64,000 nt of DNA from CAWDZK01 sp963807005 (lineage in GTDB: Bacteria > Actinomycetota > Actinomycetes > JACCUZ01), in the NCBI GenBank assembly GCA_963807005.1, contig CAWDZK010000005.1, positions 62,001 through 126,000 on the forward strand, in the 5' to 3' direction. The position numbers were made by a program, and so were the translations under genes. Positions within the stretch are counted from its first letter, which is position 1. Every line of letters begins with the position of its first letter. The notes below the pieces were generated by a model. It was not told where the DNA came from, made no database searches, and saw nothing but the letters and a program-made list of their open reading frames with translations. Below, in pieces: positions 35,363 through 43,974 of this stretch.

Positions 35363-36145
35363 ATGGAAGTCGTCATCGTGCCGGACGCCGCCACGATCGG
35401 TGAGCTGGCCGCCGACGCCGTCGTCGGGTTGCTGGCCCGCAAGCCGACCGCGGTCCTCGGGCTCGCCACCGGATCCAGCCCGCTGGTCGTCTACGACGAG
35501 CTGGCCCGTCGGTGTCGCGCCGGCGAGGTCAGCTTCGCGCGCAGCCGTGGCTTCCTGCTGGACGAGTACGTCGGGCTGAGGGCGGACCACCCGCAGCAGT
35601 ACCGCTCGGTGATCCGCCGGGCGCTGACGGACCAGGTCGACTTCGCCCCGGGCGCGATCACGGGTCCGGACGGCAACGCCGAGGACCTGCCAGCGGTGTG
35701 CGCCGAGTACGAGCGAGCGATCGCCGACGCCGGAGGGATCGACCTGCAGCTGCTCGGCGTCGGGGCGGACGGCCACCTCGCGTTCAACGAGCCCGGCTCC
35801 TCGTTGGCCTCGCGGACCCGCATCAAGACCCTGACCGCTCGCACCCGTACCGACAACGAGCGCTTCTTCGATCGCCCGCACGAGGTACCGCACCACGTCC
35901 TCACCCAGGGTCTGGGCACCATCCTCGAGGCGCGACACCTCGTGCTGGTCGCTCATGGCTCGGTCAAGGCACCGGCCGTGCGGCAGCTCGTCGAGGGACC
36001 AGTGTCGGCGTTCTGCCCAGCTTCGGTGCTGCAGCTGCACCCGCACGCCACCGTCCTGCTGGACGATGCCGCGGCCGGCGGGCTGCAGCTCGCGGACTAC
36101 TTCCGGGACACCTACACGGGCAAGCCGCACTGGCAGGGCCTGTAG
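35363..36145 (+). CDS. nagB: glucosamine-6-phosphate deaminase
   Basis: The 260-aa protein has the NagB landmarks LGLATGSSPL (phosphate loop), RGFLLDEYVGL with the catalytic Asp, GVGADGHLAFNEPGSS with the ring-opening His, and TQGLGTILEARHLVLVA. It converts GlcN-6-P to fructose-6-P and ammonia, the exit step of amino-sugar catabolism into glycolysis. ATG 35363 follows GGGGAGGAG. It closes the SIS-ngcEFG-nagB unit. No GlcNAc-6-P deacetylase (NagA) is in the window, so that step is missing or lies elsewhere. Confidence 0.92.
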   Translation: MEVVIVPDAATIGELAADAVVGLLARKPTAVLGLATGSSPLVVYDELARRCRAGEVSFARSRGFLLDEYVGLRADHPQQYRSVIRRALTDQVDFAPGAITGPDGNAEDLPAVCAEYERAIADAGGIDLQLLGVGADGHLAFNEPGSSLASRTRIKTLTARTRTDNERFFDRPHEVPHHVLTQGLGTILEARHLVLVAHGSVKAPAVRQLVEGPVSAFCPASVLQLHPHATVLLDDAAAGGLQLADYFRDTYTGKPHWQGL

Positions 36146-36234
36146 GCCGCGCCTGCAGGAAAGCGGCAAGCCGGTCGCAAGCGGCGCCGACCATGATCCG
36201 TTCGGTCGAGGACGAACGAGGCGCCGGAGGACAC

Positions 36235-36804
36235 ATGTCACGCAGCCGAACGCCCGCCGTGCCCGCCGTGCCCGCCGTGCCCGCCGTGCCCGCCGTGGCC
36301 GCCGACGGACCCGCAACGTTCGAGTCCTTCGTACGGCGCACCAGGCCGCAGCTGCGCGCGCGGATGCTGGGGATGACCGGCCGGCCGGAGGACGCCGACG
36401 ACCTGGTGGCCGAGACCTACGCCCGGGCCTGGGAGCACTGGAGCCGGCTCCGGTCGTACGACGAGCCGGCCGCCTGGCTGGGCACCGTGGCCTGGCGGCT
36501 CGCGGCGAGCTCCTGGCGGCGGCGGGTCACCCAACGCGAGGCGATCGCGCGCTGGGAGGGGCCGGTCGTCAGCGACGGTCCGGGGATCGACCGCGTCCTG
36601 GTGGCGTCGGCGCTGGCCACCCTGCCGCTCGGGCAGCGTCAGGTCATCGCGGCGCACTACTGGGAGGGGCTGCCCGTCGCCGCCATCGCCGACCGCCTCG
36701 GCGTCGCCCCCGGCACCGTGAAGGCGCGGCTGTTCCGCGGGCGGGCCGCCCTTGCCGGCCTGCTGACCGACCCGCCGTCGGCGGCCGCCGGCCACGCCGC
36801 CTGA
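36235..36804 (+). CDS. ECF sigma factor (sigma-70 family)
   Basis: The 189-aa ECF-type sigma factor has region 2 (about residues 27-95, TFESFVRRTRPQLRARMLG and DADDLVAETYARAWEHW) and region 4 (about 122-175, LPLGQRQVIAAHYWEGLPVAAIADRLGV). ATG 36235 follows GGAGG. The N terminus contains five PAV repeats encoded by a 9-bp tandem DNA repeat, outside the sigma fold. No anti-sigma gene is adjacent, since the next gene is an amine oxidase. It may target itself or distant genes. Confidence 0.87.
   Translation: MSRSRTPAVPAVPAVPAVPAVAADGPATFESFVRRTRPQLRARMLGMTGRPEDADDLVAETYARAWEHWSRLRSYDEPAAWLGTVAWRLAASSWRRRVTQREAIARWEGPVVSDGPGIDRVLVASALATLPLGQRQVIAAHYWEGLPVAAIADRLGVAPGTVKARLFRGRAALAGLLTDPPSAAAGHAA
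36253..36297 (+). repeat. 9-bp x 5 coding tandem repeat
   Basis: CCCGCCGTG is repeated five times without a mismatch at 36253-36297, giving Pro-Ala-Val five times at the N terminus of the ECF sigma factor. The perfect identity suggests recent slippage, so the repeat number may vary between strains. Confidence 0.9.
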
Positions 36805-36949
36805 CCGCGAGCCGGTTCGAGGGTCAACGGGGGCGCCGCGGCCTGGCCGCCGGGACGGCGCCGCTCAGCACGGCCGCGAGGCGACGCGGAAGCCCGGCAC
36901 GGCGATACTGAGCCCCGAGCAGGACCGACGTGCACCGGGGAGGGACGCC

Positions 36950-38266
36950 ATGCGCCGCGACGTCGTCGTCGTCGGAGCCGGCCTGGCCGGCCTGGCGGCC
37001 GCCCGGGACCTGGTGGCGGGCGGGACCGACGTGGTCGTGCTGGAGGCACGCGGACGGCCGGGGGGCCGGGTCGAGCAGACGGTCACCCCGGACGGTCGGC
37101 CGGTACAGCTCGGTGGGGAGGTGGTCGGTGGGTTCCACACCGCCTACCGCGCGCTGGTGCACGAGCTCGGCCTGACGCTGGAGCCCGCGTTCCCCGGGCT
37201 GCCCGGTTCGGACACCTCGGCGCTGGCGGACGGCGTGCACGTCGGGGACGACTTCGGCTGGCTGCGCGGCGAGGACCGAAAGAGCTATCTCGTCGCCGAG
37301 GAGGAGTTCGCCCGCCTGGCCCGGACCGTGGACCCCCAGGACCCGTGGCGGCACCCGGACGCCGCGGCGCTCGACCGCATCTCGGTCGCGGCCTGGATGC
37401 GCTCCACCGGCGCGACCGGGCAGGCGGTCCGGGCGCGTGAGCTCGCCATGCTGGCGCTGGCCGGTGGCTCCCCGGAACGGACCTCCTTGCTCGCGGACCT
37501 CCGCAAGGAGGCGGCGGCCGGCGCGCACGGCTTCTACAGCTATGACGTCTGGGAGAGCGAGCGGGTCGCCGAGGGCTCGGCCACCGTCGCCCTGCGGATG
37601 GCCGAGGAGCTCGGGCACCGGGTCAGGTACGCCTCGCCGGTGACCGAGATCGACGCGTCGAGCCATGGGTGCACCGTCGTCACGGCCACGGGTGAGCGCC
37701 ACGAGGCCGACGCCGTGGTCTGCGCGCTGCCGGTGGGACCGCTGCGGGACGTCCACGTCACGGGGGTCAGCGCAGACCGGCTGCGCTCGCTGCACCAGCA
37801 GCAGCACGCGCCGGCCGCGAAGGCGGTCTTCGTCTACGACGCGTCGTTCTGGGAGTCCGAGGGGCAGAACGGCTCGTCGTACTCCGAGGTCGGCCTCATG
37901 GGCGGGACCTGGCCGCAGCGGGAGGGCATCCTGTCCGCACTGGTCCCGGTCGAGCGGCTGGGCGCCTTCCTCGCTGCCCCGGCCGGGCAGGTCCAGGGGA
38001 ACCTCGTCGAGGAGCTGGCCGTGATCTTCGGTCCAGCGGCGCGGGATCCCTCGGCCGTCCACCTGCGGCACTGGGCTACCGACCCGTGGACGCAGGGCTA
38101 TATCACCGCCTGGCGGCCCGGGGACGTGATGAGGGTCGGCCCGCTGCACGGGACCCACGAGCCGCCGTTCTACGTCTGCGGGTCGGACCAGTGGGTCTGT
38201 GGCTACATGGAAGGCGCGGTGCGCACCGGTCGCGCCGCCGCGGCCGAGGCGCTGCGCACCGGCTAG
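36950..38266 (+). CDS. FAD-dependent amine oxidase (flavin monoamine oxidase family)
   Basis: The 438-aa protein begins with a Rossmann fold (VVVVGAGLAGLAAARDL, residues 5-21) and the amine-oxidase second motif (RPGGRVEQTV). A C-terminal FAD motif (GYMEGAVRTGRAAAAE) follows. It belongs to the monoamine-oxidase/polyamine-oxidase/L-amino-acid-oxidase superfamily. It has no export signal, so it is cytosolic. GGGGAGGGA stands 5 nt before ATG 36950. The next gene starts 27 bp downstream and is a dimethylglycine-dehydrogenase-like flavoprotein, so both may act on one amine or N-methyl compound. The substrate is unknown. Confidence 0.87.
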   Translation: MRRDVVVVGAGLAGLAAARDLVAGGTDVVVLEARGRPGGRVEQTVTPDGRPVQLGGEVVGGFHTAYRALVHELGLTLEPAFPGLPGSDTSALADGVHVGDDFGWLRGEDRKSYLVAEEEFARLARTVDPQDPWRHPDAAALDRISVAAWMRSTGATGQAVRARELAMLALAGGSPERTSLLADLRKEAAAGAHGFYSYDVWESERVAEGSATVALRMAEELGHRVRYASPVTEIDASSHGCTVVTATGERHEADAVVCALPVGPLRDVHVTGVSADRLRSLHQQQHAPAAKAVFVYDASFWESEGQNGSSYSEVGLMGGTWPQREGILSALVPVERLGAFLAAPAGQVQGNLVEELAVIFGPAARDPSAVHLRHWATDPWTQGYITAWRPGDVMRVGPLHGTHEPPFYVCGSDQWVCGYMEGAVRTGRAAAAEALRTG

Positions 38267-38293
38267 ACCCGAGCTAGGACCCGAAGGGACGAC

Positions 38294-40771
38294 ATGGACC
38301 GGCTCGTCGACAGGCACCCCGGCGCACGCGCGTTCACCGCGTCGGCAGGTGCGCGGTCGCTGCCGTCGCGGGTGCGCACGGTGGTGGTCGGTGGCGGCAT
38401 GGCGGGGGCCAGCGTCGCGTACCACCTCGCCGAGCTCGGCGACACCGAGGTGCTCCTGCTCGAACGCAGCACATTGACCAGCGGCACCACCTGGCACGCG
38501 GCGGGCCTGGTCGCCAGCCTGCGCACCACCCCGGCGATGACCGAGCTCGCCCGCTACGGCATCGACCTGTACCGGGGGCTGCGCTCTGACTCCGGTCCGG
38601 ACGTGTCGTTCACGCAGTGCGGCTCCCTGAGCCTCGCTCGCACGCCCGGCCGGTGGGACGAGTTGCGCTACGCGGCCACGGTCGCCCGCCAGCGCGGGGT
38701 ACCGGCCGAGCTCGTCGGCCCCGACCGGGTCACCGAGCTCTGGCCGCTCGCGGTGGCCGACGGGCTGGTCGGCGCCCTGCATCAGCCGGCGGACGGCCAC
38801 GTCAACCCCGGCCAGGCGGCGCTCGCCCTGGCCGAGCTCGCGCACGCGCGCGGGGTGCAGATCCGCGAAGACGTCGCGGTCCGCGACGTGCTGCACGAGG
38901 CCGGCGCCGTGGTGGGCGTCGTCTCCAGCCTCGGCGCCGTCGAGTGCGAGCGGGTCGTGCTCGCGGCCGGCCTGTGGACCCGCGACCTGGCCGCCCAGTG
39001 CGGGGCCAACGTCCCGCTGTACGCCGCCGAGCACGTGCACGCGCGCACGGGACCGATCGACGGGGCGACGGCGACCCTGCCCGTGCTGCGCGACCTGGAC
39101 GGCTACTTCTACGTCCGCCCCGAGCAGGGCCGCCTGCTGGTCGGGGCCTTCGAGCCGGACGGGAGACCGCGCCGGGTCTCGGTGATCTCCGACGGGGGCT
39201 TCGCCGAGTTCCCGCCGGACTGGGACCACTTCGCGCCGGCCCGGGCACGCGCAGAGGAGCGGGTGCCGGCGCTGCGCGACACGCCGTACGACCGCTTCCT
39301 CAACGCGCCTGAGGCGTTCACACCGGACGCCAGCTTCTGCCTCGGCGAGACCGTCGAGGTGCGGAACCTGTTCGTGTCCGCCGGCTACAACTCGCAGGGG
39401 ATCATCTTCGGGCCCGGCGCCGGCCGGGCGCTGGCCGAGTGGATGACGCACGGCAGTCCCACCTTCGACGCCGCGAGCGTCGACGTCGCCCGGTTCGCGC
39501 GAATGCAGGGCAACCGCCGGTACCTGCACGAGCGCACCACCGAAGCCCTCGGCCGGTTGTACGCCATGCACTGGCCGCACCTGCAGCCGGAGACGGCTCG
39601 AGGCGTCCGGCGAACCCCGCTGCACGACCGGCTGGCCGCAGCTGGCGCGTGCTTCGGGGAGCTCAACGGGTGGGAGCGGGCCAACTGGTTCGCGACGCCC
39701 GGCGTCGAGCCCCGCTACGAGTACACCTACGGCCGGCCGAACTGGTTCGACGCGGTGCGCGAGGAGCACCTCGCTGCGCGCAGGGCGGTGGCGGTCTTCG
39801 ACCTCAGCTCGTTCAGCAAGGTCGAGGTGGCCGGCCCCGGCGCGCTCGGGGTCGTGCAGCAGCTGTGCACCGCCGACATGGACCTGGCCGAGGGCCGGGT
39901 CCGCTACACGCTGATGTTGAACAGCGGCGGCGGCATCGAGCTCGACGGCACGGTCGTCCGGCTGGCGGCGGATCGCTTCCTGGTCATCACCCCCGCGTTT
40001 GCGCAGGCCAAGACCCTCGGGATGCTCCAGCGGCTCGCTCGCGGCCGCCCTGCGGCGGCCTTCGACGCCACCGCAGGTCTGGCCGCGATCGCGGTCATGG
40101 GCCCCCGCAGCCGCGAGCTGATGGCACGCATCTCCCCACAGGACTGGTCGGATGACGCCCAGCGCTACACCCACGCGCGCGAGGTCGAGGTCGCCCGCAG
40201 CCTCGCACTCTGCCTGCGGATCAGCTTCGTCGGCGAGCTCGGCTACGAGCTCTACCCGCCCGCGGACCAGGCGGTGGACGTCTATGACGCGGTCGTCGAG
40301 GCAGGCGCGGACCTCGGCCTGAGACGGGCCGGGTACCACGCCCTCGACTCGCTGCGCAGCGAGAAGGGCTACCGCCACCTCGGGCACGACATCGGCCCGG
40401 CCGACGACCCCTTCGACGTCGGCCTGGGCTTCGCGGTCGACCCGGACAAGGCCGGCGGTTTCGTCGGCCGGGACGCGCTGCTTGCGCTGCCCGCCGACCG
40501 AGCGCGGCGCCGTACCGTCTTCGTCGCGCTGCAGGACCCCGCCGGCCTGCTCCTGCACGACGAGACCATCCTCGCCGACGGGCGAGCGGTAGGCCGGATG
40601 ACCAGCGGTAGCTACGGCTTCACCCTCGGCCGGGCCTGCGGGATCGGCTACCTGGACCCCGGCGTGCCGCTCGACGGGTCGTTCACCGTCGACTGCGGGG
40701 GGGAGCATCACGACGCCGAGGTCTCCGCACGCCCGTTCTACGACCCGACCAACGCGAGGCTGCGCGGCTGA
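38294..40771 (+). CDS. FAD oxidoreductase fused to GcvT domain (dimethylglycine/sarcosine dehydrogenase family)
   Basis: The 825-aa protein has an N-terminal D-amino-acid-oxidase-type flavin domain (about residues 28-400), with VVVGGGMAGASVAYHLAELG and SGTTWHAAGLVASLR, whose His is the covalent FAD attachment site in dimethylglycine dehydrogenases. An FAO_M linker domain is followed by GcvT and GcvT_C folate-binding domains (about 425-820, ending with GFVGRDALLALP-type sequence). Such enzymes demethylate N-methylated glycines, passing the one-carbon unit to tetrahydrofolate. The partner amine oxidase is 27 bp upstream. No sarcosine oxidase beta/gamma or betaine genes are nearby. Confidence 0.9.
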   Translation: MDRLVDRHPGARAFTASAGARSLPSRVRTVVVGGGMAGASVAYHLAELGDTEVLLLERSTLTSGTTWHAAGLVASLRTTPAMTELARYGIDLYRGLRSDSGPDVSFTQCGSLSLARTPGRWDELRYAATVARQRGVPAELVGPDRVTELWPLAVADGLVGALHQPADGHVNPGQAALALAELAHARGVQIREDVAVRDVLHEAGAVVGVVSSLGAVECERVVLAAGLWTRDLAAQCGANVPLYAAEHVHARTGPIDGATATLPVLRDLDGYFYVRPEQGRLLVGAFEPDGRPRRVSVISDGGFAEFPPDWDHFAPARARAEERVPALRDTPYDRFLNAPEAFTPDASFCLGETVEVRNLFVSAGYNSQGIIFGPGAGRALAEWMTHGSPTFDAASVDVARFARMQGNRRYLHERTTEALGRLYAMHWPHLQPETARGVRRTPLHDRLAAAGACFGELNGWERANWFATPGVEPRYEYTYGRPNWFDAVREEHLAARRAVAVFDLSSFSKVEVAGPGALGVVQQLCTADMDLAEGRVRYTLMLNSGGGIELDGTVVRLAADRFLVITPAFAQAKTLGMLQRLARGRPAAAFDATAGLAAIAVMGPRSRELMARISPQDWSDDAQRYTHAREVEVARSLALCLRISFVGELGYELYPPADQAVDVYDAVVEAGADLGLRRAGYHALDSLRSEKGYRHLGHDIGPADDPFDVGLGFAVDPDKAGGFVGRDALLALPADRARRRTVFVALQDPAGLLLHDETILADGRAVGRMTSGSYGFTLGRACGIGYLDPGVPLDGSFTVDCGGEHHDAEVSARPFYDPTNARLRG

Positions 40772-40790
40772 GGCGCACGGAGTCCCACGG

Positions 40791-40875
40791 CGGCGGGGGT
40801 GGGATTCGAACCCACGAACGGTTGCCCGTTGCGCGCTTTCAAGGCGCGTGCCATCGGCCGCTAGGCGACCCCGCC
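40791..40875 (-). tRNA. tRNA-Ser(TGA)
   Basis: On the minus strand GGCGGGG pairs with CCCCGCC to form the acceptor. The anticodon stem CGCGC/GCGCG holds the loop CTTGAAA with anticodon TGA. A class II variable arm (AACGG/CCGTT) and T arm (GTGGGTTCGAATCCCAC) are present. The 3' bases are CCG, so CCA is not encoded, unlike in the tRNA-Ser at 2349-2442. Confidence 0.93.
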
Positions 40876-40918
40876 CGGGCCGGCAGCGGTGCGCGCCGAC
40901 CGGGTCAGAGGCTACCGC

Positions 40919-41695
40919 TCAGCGGTCGCCGCCGGCCTCGGCAAGCTCCCGCGGGCCGGCGATGCCGAGCACGGTCCAGCCGCGGTCGGGGAAGCCCGCC
41001 GCGTCGGCGACCCGCGCCGAAGCGGTGTTGGACGGGTCGTGCAGGTAGGTCGGCACGACTCCGCGGGCGAGCAGCGCCCGGGCCGCCTGCGCCACCAGGC
41101 GGCGGGCCAGCCCACGGCCACGCGCGGCCTCCTCGGTGCCGACCGAGATCTCCTGGCCGCGGGCGTCGTGCCGCTTCAGCCCCACCCCCGCGACGTAGAC
41201 GTCGCCGTCGAGCACGACGAGGACGTCGCCACCGAACGGCTTGAGCCACCGCGGGACCCGGGGGTCGGTGGCCGGCAGCCACCGGCCGACGTCCGGGAGC
41301 ACGTCTGCCGGCGGGACGTCGACCGCCCAGCGGCAGACACCGCGGTAGACCAGGTGCCCCGGCTGGCCCAGCAGCGCGGGGAGGGCGGCCCGCAGCCCGT
41401 CGAGGTCGCCGCCGGAGGCCAGGGCGGCGGCGCGTTCCTCGAACCCGGGCGACACCGACACGACGGCGTTGCCGCCGGGGTCGGCGATGCCGGTCACGGC
41501 GTGCACCGCACCGTCCCAGCCGGGCTCCTCCCGGCCGGTCGAGCCGACCACCACGACCCGGCCCCGACGGCCGGAACCGAGCACCGCGAGCTGGTCCGGC
41601 GTGGCGCCCGTCCACAGCTGCCAGTGCGCCAGCAGCGGGCCGGGCACGTCGATCGGCTCGAGCGTCTGGCTGTCCGCGGCAGTGCTCTCGGTCAT
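40919..41695 (-). CDS. GNAT-family N-acetyltransferase
   Basis: The 258-aa protein has a poorly conserved N-terminal half and a C-terminal GNAT fold (about residues 155-250). The acetyl-CoA loop reads EEAARGRGLARRLVAQAARAL, followed by VVPTYLHDPSNTASARVADAAGF. Its ATG (41695) lies in a 4-nt ATGA overlap with the end of copA, so it is the last gene of the copper operon. A link to copper is not known for this family; it may modify a small molecule or be a passenger gene. Confidence 0.8.
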   Translation of the reverse strand: MTESTAADSQTLEPIDVPGPLLAHWQLWTGATPDQLAVLGSGRRGRVVVVGSTGREEPGWDGAVHAVTGIADPGGNAVVSVSPGFEERAAALASGGDLDGLRAALPALLGQPGHLVYRGVCRWAVDVPPADVLPDVGRWLPATDPRVPRWLKPFGGDVLVVLDGDVYVAGVGLKRHDARGQEISVGTEEAARGRGLARRLVAQAARALLARGVVPTYLHDPSNTASARVADAAGFPDRGWTVLGIAGPRELAEAGGDR

Positions 41696-43974
41696 GCGCT
41701 GATGATGGCGGACGCGGACCGGAACCGCCGCAACCGGAGGCTGTTGGTGACGACGAGCACCGAGCTGAAGGCCATCGCGGCACCGGCGATCATCGGGTTG
41801 AGCAGCCCAGCGGCGGCCAGCGGCAGCGCTGCCACGTTGTAGCCGAACGCCCAGCCGAGGTTCACCTTGATGGTGCGCAGGGTGGCCCGGGACAGCCGGA
41901 TCGCGTCGGCAGCCGACCGCAGGTCGCCTCGGACGAGGGTGAGGTCCGACGCCTCGATGGCGACGTCGGTGCCGGTGCCCATCGCGAGCCCGAGGTCGGC
42001 CGTCGCCAGCGCCGCGGCGTCGTTGACACCGTCGCCGACCATGGCGACCACCCGGCCCTCGGCCTGCAGCCTGCGCACCTGCTCGACCTTGCCGGCCGGG
42101 AGGACCCCGGCCACCACGTCGCCCGGGTCGATGCCGACCTCGCGGGCGACGGTGGCGGCGGCGGCCGCGTTGTCGCCGGTGAGCAGGACCGGCCGCAGAC
42201 CGAGCGCCCGCAGCCGGCGTACGGCCTCGGCGCTGGTCGGCTTGACCGCGTCGGCGACGACGAGGAGTCCGCGGGCAGCGCCGTCCCAGCCGACGGCGAC
42301 GACGGTGCGGCCCTGCTGCTCGTACGTCGTGAGCGCGGCCGCGAGGTCCGGCGGCAGCGGCTGCGACCACTCCGCCAGCAACGACGGCCGGCCGACGACG
42401 ACGGCGTGGCTGGTGCCGGCCGGCCCGACGACGACGCCCTGCACACCGAGGCCCTCCACGTTGGCGAAGCCGTCGACCGGCGGCAGGTCCCCGACCTCGG
42501 CAGCCGCCGCGGCCGCGACCGCAGCAGCCACCGGGTGCTCACTCGCCGCCTCCAGCGCGCCGGCCAGCCGCAGCACGTCCAGCCGGTCCACCCCGCCCGC
42601 GGGGACGACCTCGACCAACGTCATCCGGCCCTCGGTGACGGTGCCCGTCTTGTCCAGCACCACGGTGTCGACGCGGCGGGTCTGCTCGAGCACCTCGGGG
42701 CCCTTGATGACGATGCCGAGCTGCGCGCCGCGCCCGGTGCCGACCAGCAGGGCCGTCGGCGTCGCCAGCCCGAGTGCGCACGGGCAGGCGATGATGAGGA
42801 CCGCGACCGCCGCGGTGAACGCCAGCTCCGGCCGGGCGCCGGTGCCGAGCCAGAAGCCGAGCGTGGCGACGGCGAGCGCGATGACCACCGGCACGAACAC
42901 CGCCGACACCCGGTCGGCCAGCCGCTGCACCTCGGCCTTGCCGCTCTGCGCGGCCTCCACCAGCCTGGCCAGCTGGGCCAGCTGGGTGTCCCCGCCGACC
43001 CGGGTGGCCCGCACGACCAGGCGGCCGCCGGCGTTGACGGTCGCCCCGACGACGTCGTCGCCCGGGCCGACCTCGACCGGAACCGGCTCGCCGGTGAGCA
43101 TCGACGCGTCGACGGCGCTCGTGCCGCTGACGACGACACCGTCGGTGGCGACCTTCTCCCCCGGCCGTACGACGAACTCGTCGCCCACTGCGAGGTCGGA
43201 GACCGCGACCCGCACCTCGCTCCCGTCGCGCAGGACCGCGACGTCCTTGGCGCCCATCGACAGCAGCGCGCGCAGTGCCGCACCGCTGCGCCGACGCGCG
43301 CGCGCCTCGAGGTAGCGACCGACGAGCAGGAACATGGTCACGCCGGAGGCGACCTCGAGGTAGATCTCGTCGGCTCCCGACCCGCGGGACGGCACCAGTG
43401 TGAACGGCATCGACATGCCGATCTCGCCGGCACGGCCGACGAACAAGGCGTAGAGCGACCAGCCGAACGCCGCGACGACACCGAGCGACACCAGGGTGTC
43501 CATCGTCGTCGCACCGTGACGCAGGTTGGTCAGCGCCGCGCGGTGGAACGGCCACGCGCCCCAGGTGACGACCGGAGCCGCCAGGGTGAGCGACAGCCAC
43601 TGCCAGCCGTCGAACTGCAGGCGGGGCACCATCGCGAGCAGGATCACCGGGACGCCGAGGGCGACGGCACCGATCAGCCGCTGTCGCAGACCGGCGAGCT
43701 CGGCGTCCTCCGTGGGCACGGCGTCGTCGGCCGGCTCCGGCTCCGGGCGCGGTACGGCCGCGGTGTATCCGGTCCGCTCGACGGTCGCGACAAGGTCGTC
43801 GGCGGTGACCTCACCGGCGTACGTGACATGCGCCTTCTCGGTCGCGTAGTTGACGGTGGCGCTGACGCCGTCCATCCGGTTCAGCTTCTTCTCGATCCGC
43901 ATCGCGCAGGACGCACACGTCATGCCGCCGATCTGCAGGTCGACGGCCTGCACCTGCTCAGGAGTGCTGGTCAT
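41692..43974 (-). CDS. copA: copper-translocating P1B-type ATPase
   Basis: The 760-aa protein has an N-terminal HMA domain with MTCASC (about residues 18-23), then eight predicted transmembrane helices. TGEP lies in the actuator domain, the intramembrane metal site is CPC (ACPCALG), the phosphorylation motif is DKTGT, and SEHPVAAAV and GDGVND complete the nucleotide and P domains. CPC with a CxxC HMA domain indicates Cu(I) export. It starts in a 4-nt overlap with the preceding 300-aa gene. Regulation is expected through CsoR, whose gene and sites head the operon. Confidence 0.95.
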   Translation of the reverse strand: MTSTPEQVQAVDLQIGGMTCASCAMRIEKKLNRMDGVSATVNYATEKAHVTYAGEVTADDLVATVERTGYTAAVPRPEPEPADDAVPTEDAELAGLRQRLIGAVALGVPVILLAMVPRLQFDGWQWLSLTLAAPVVTWGAWPFHRAALTNLRHGATTMDTLVSLGVVAAFGWSLYALFVGRAGEIGMSMPFTLVPSRGSGADEIYLEVASGVTMFLLVGRYLEARARRRSGAALRALLSMGAKDVAVLRDGSEVRVAVSDLAVGDEFVVRPGEKVATDGVVVSGTSAVDASMLTGEPVPVEVGPGDDVVGATVNAGGRLVVRATRVGGDTQLAQLARLVEAAQSGKAEVQRLADRVSAVFVPVVIALAVATLGFWLGTGARPELAFTAAVAVLIIACPCALGLATPTALLVGTGRGAQLGIVIKGPEVLEQTRRVDTVVLDKTGTVTEGRMTLVEVVPAGGVDRLDVLRLAGALEAASEHPVAAAVAAAAAAEVGDLPPVDGFANVEGLGVQGVVVGPAGTSHAVVVGRPSLLAEWSQPLPPDLAAALTTYEQQGRTVVAVGWDGAARGLLVVADAVKPTSAEAVRRLRALGLRPVLLTGDNAAAAATVAREVGIDPGDVVAGVLPAGKVEQVRRLQAEGRVVAMVGDGVNDAAALATADLGLAMGTGTDVAIEASDLTLVRGDLRSAADAIRLSRATLRTIKVNLGWAFGYNVAALPLAAAGLLNPMIAGAAMAFSSVLVVTNSLRLRRFRSASAIISA

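Noticed and set aside
36824..40711. Open minus-strand frame of 1295 codons opposite the amine oxidase and GcvT genes
   Set aside because: Same bias artefact. The translation has no domain and is a Gly/Val/Arg/Asp mix.
40791..40875. CRISPR or phage attachment site at tRNA-Ser(TGA)
   Set aside because: No duplicated tRNA end or integrase is visible, and the next gene belongs to the copper operon.
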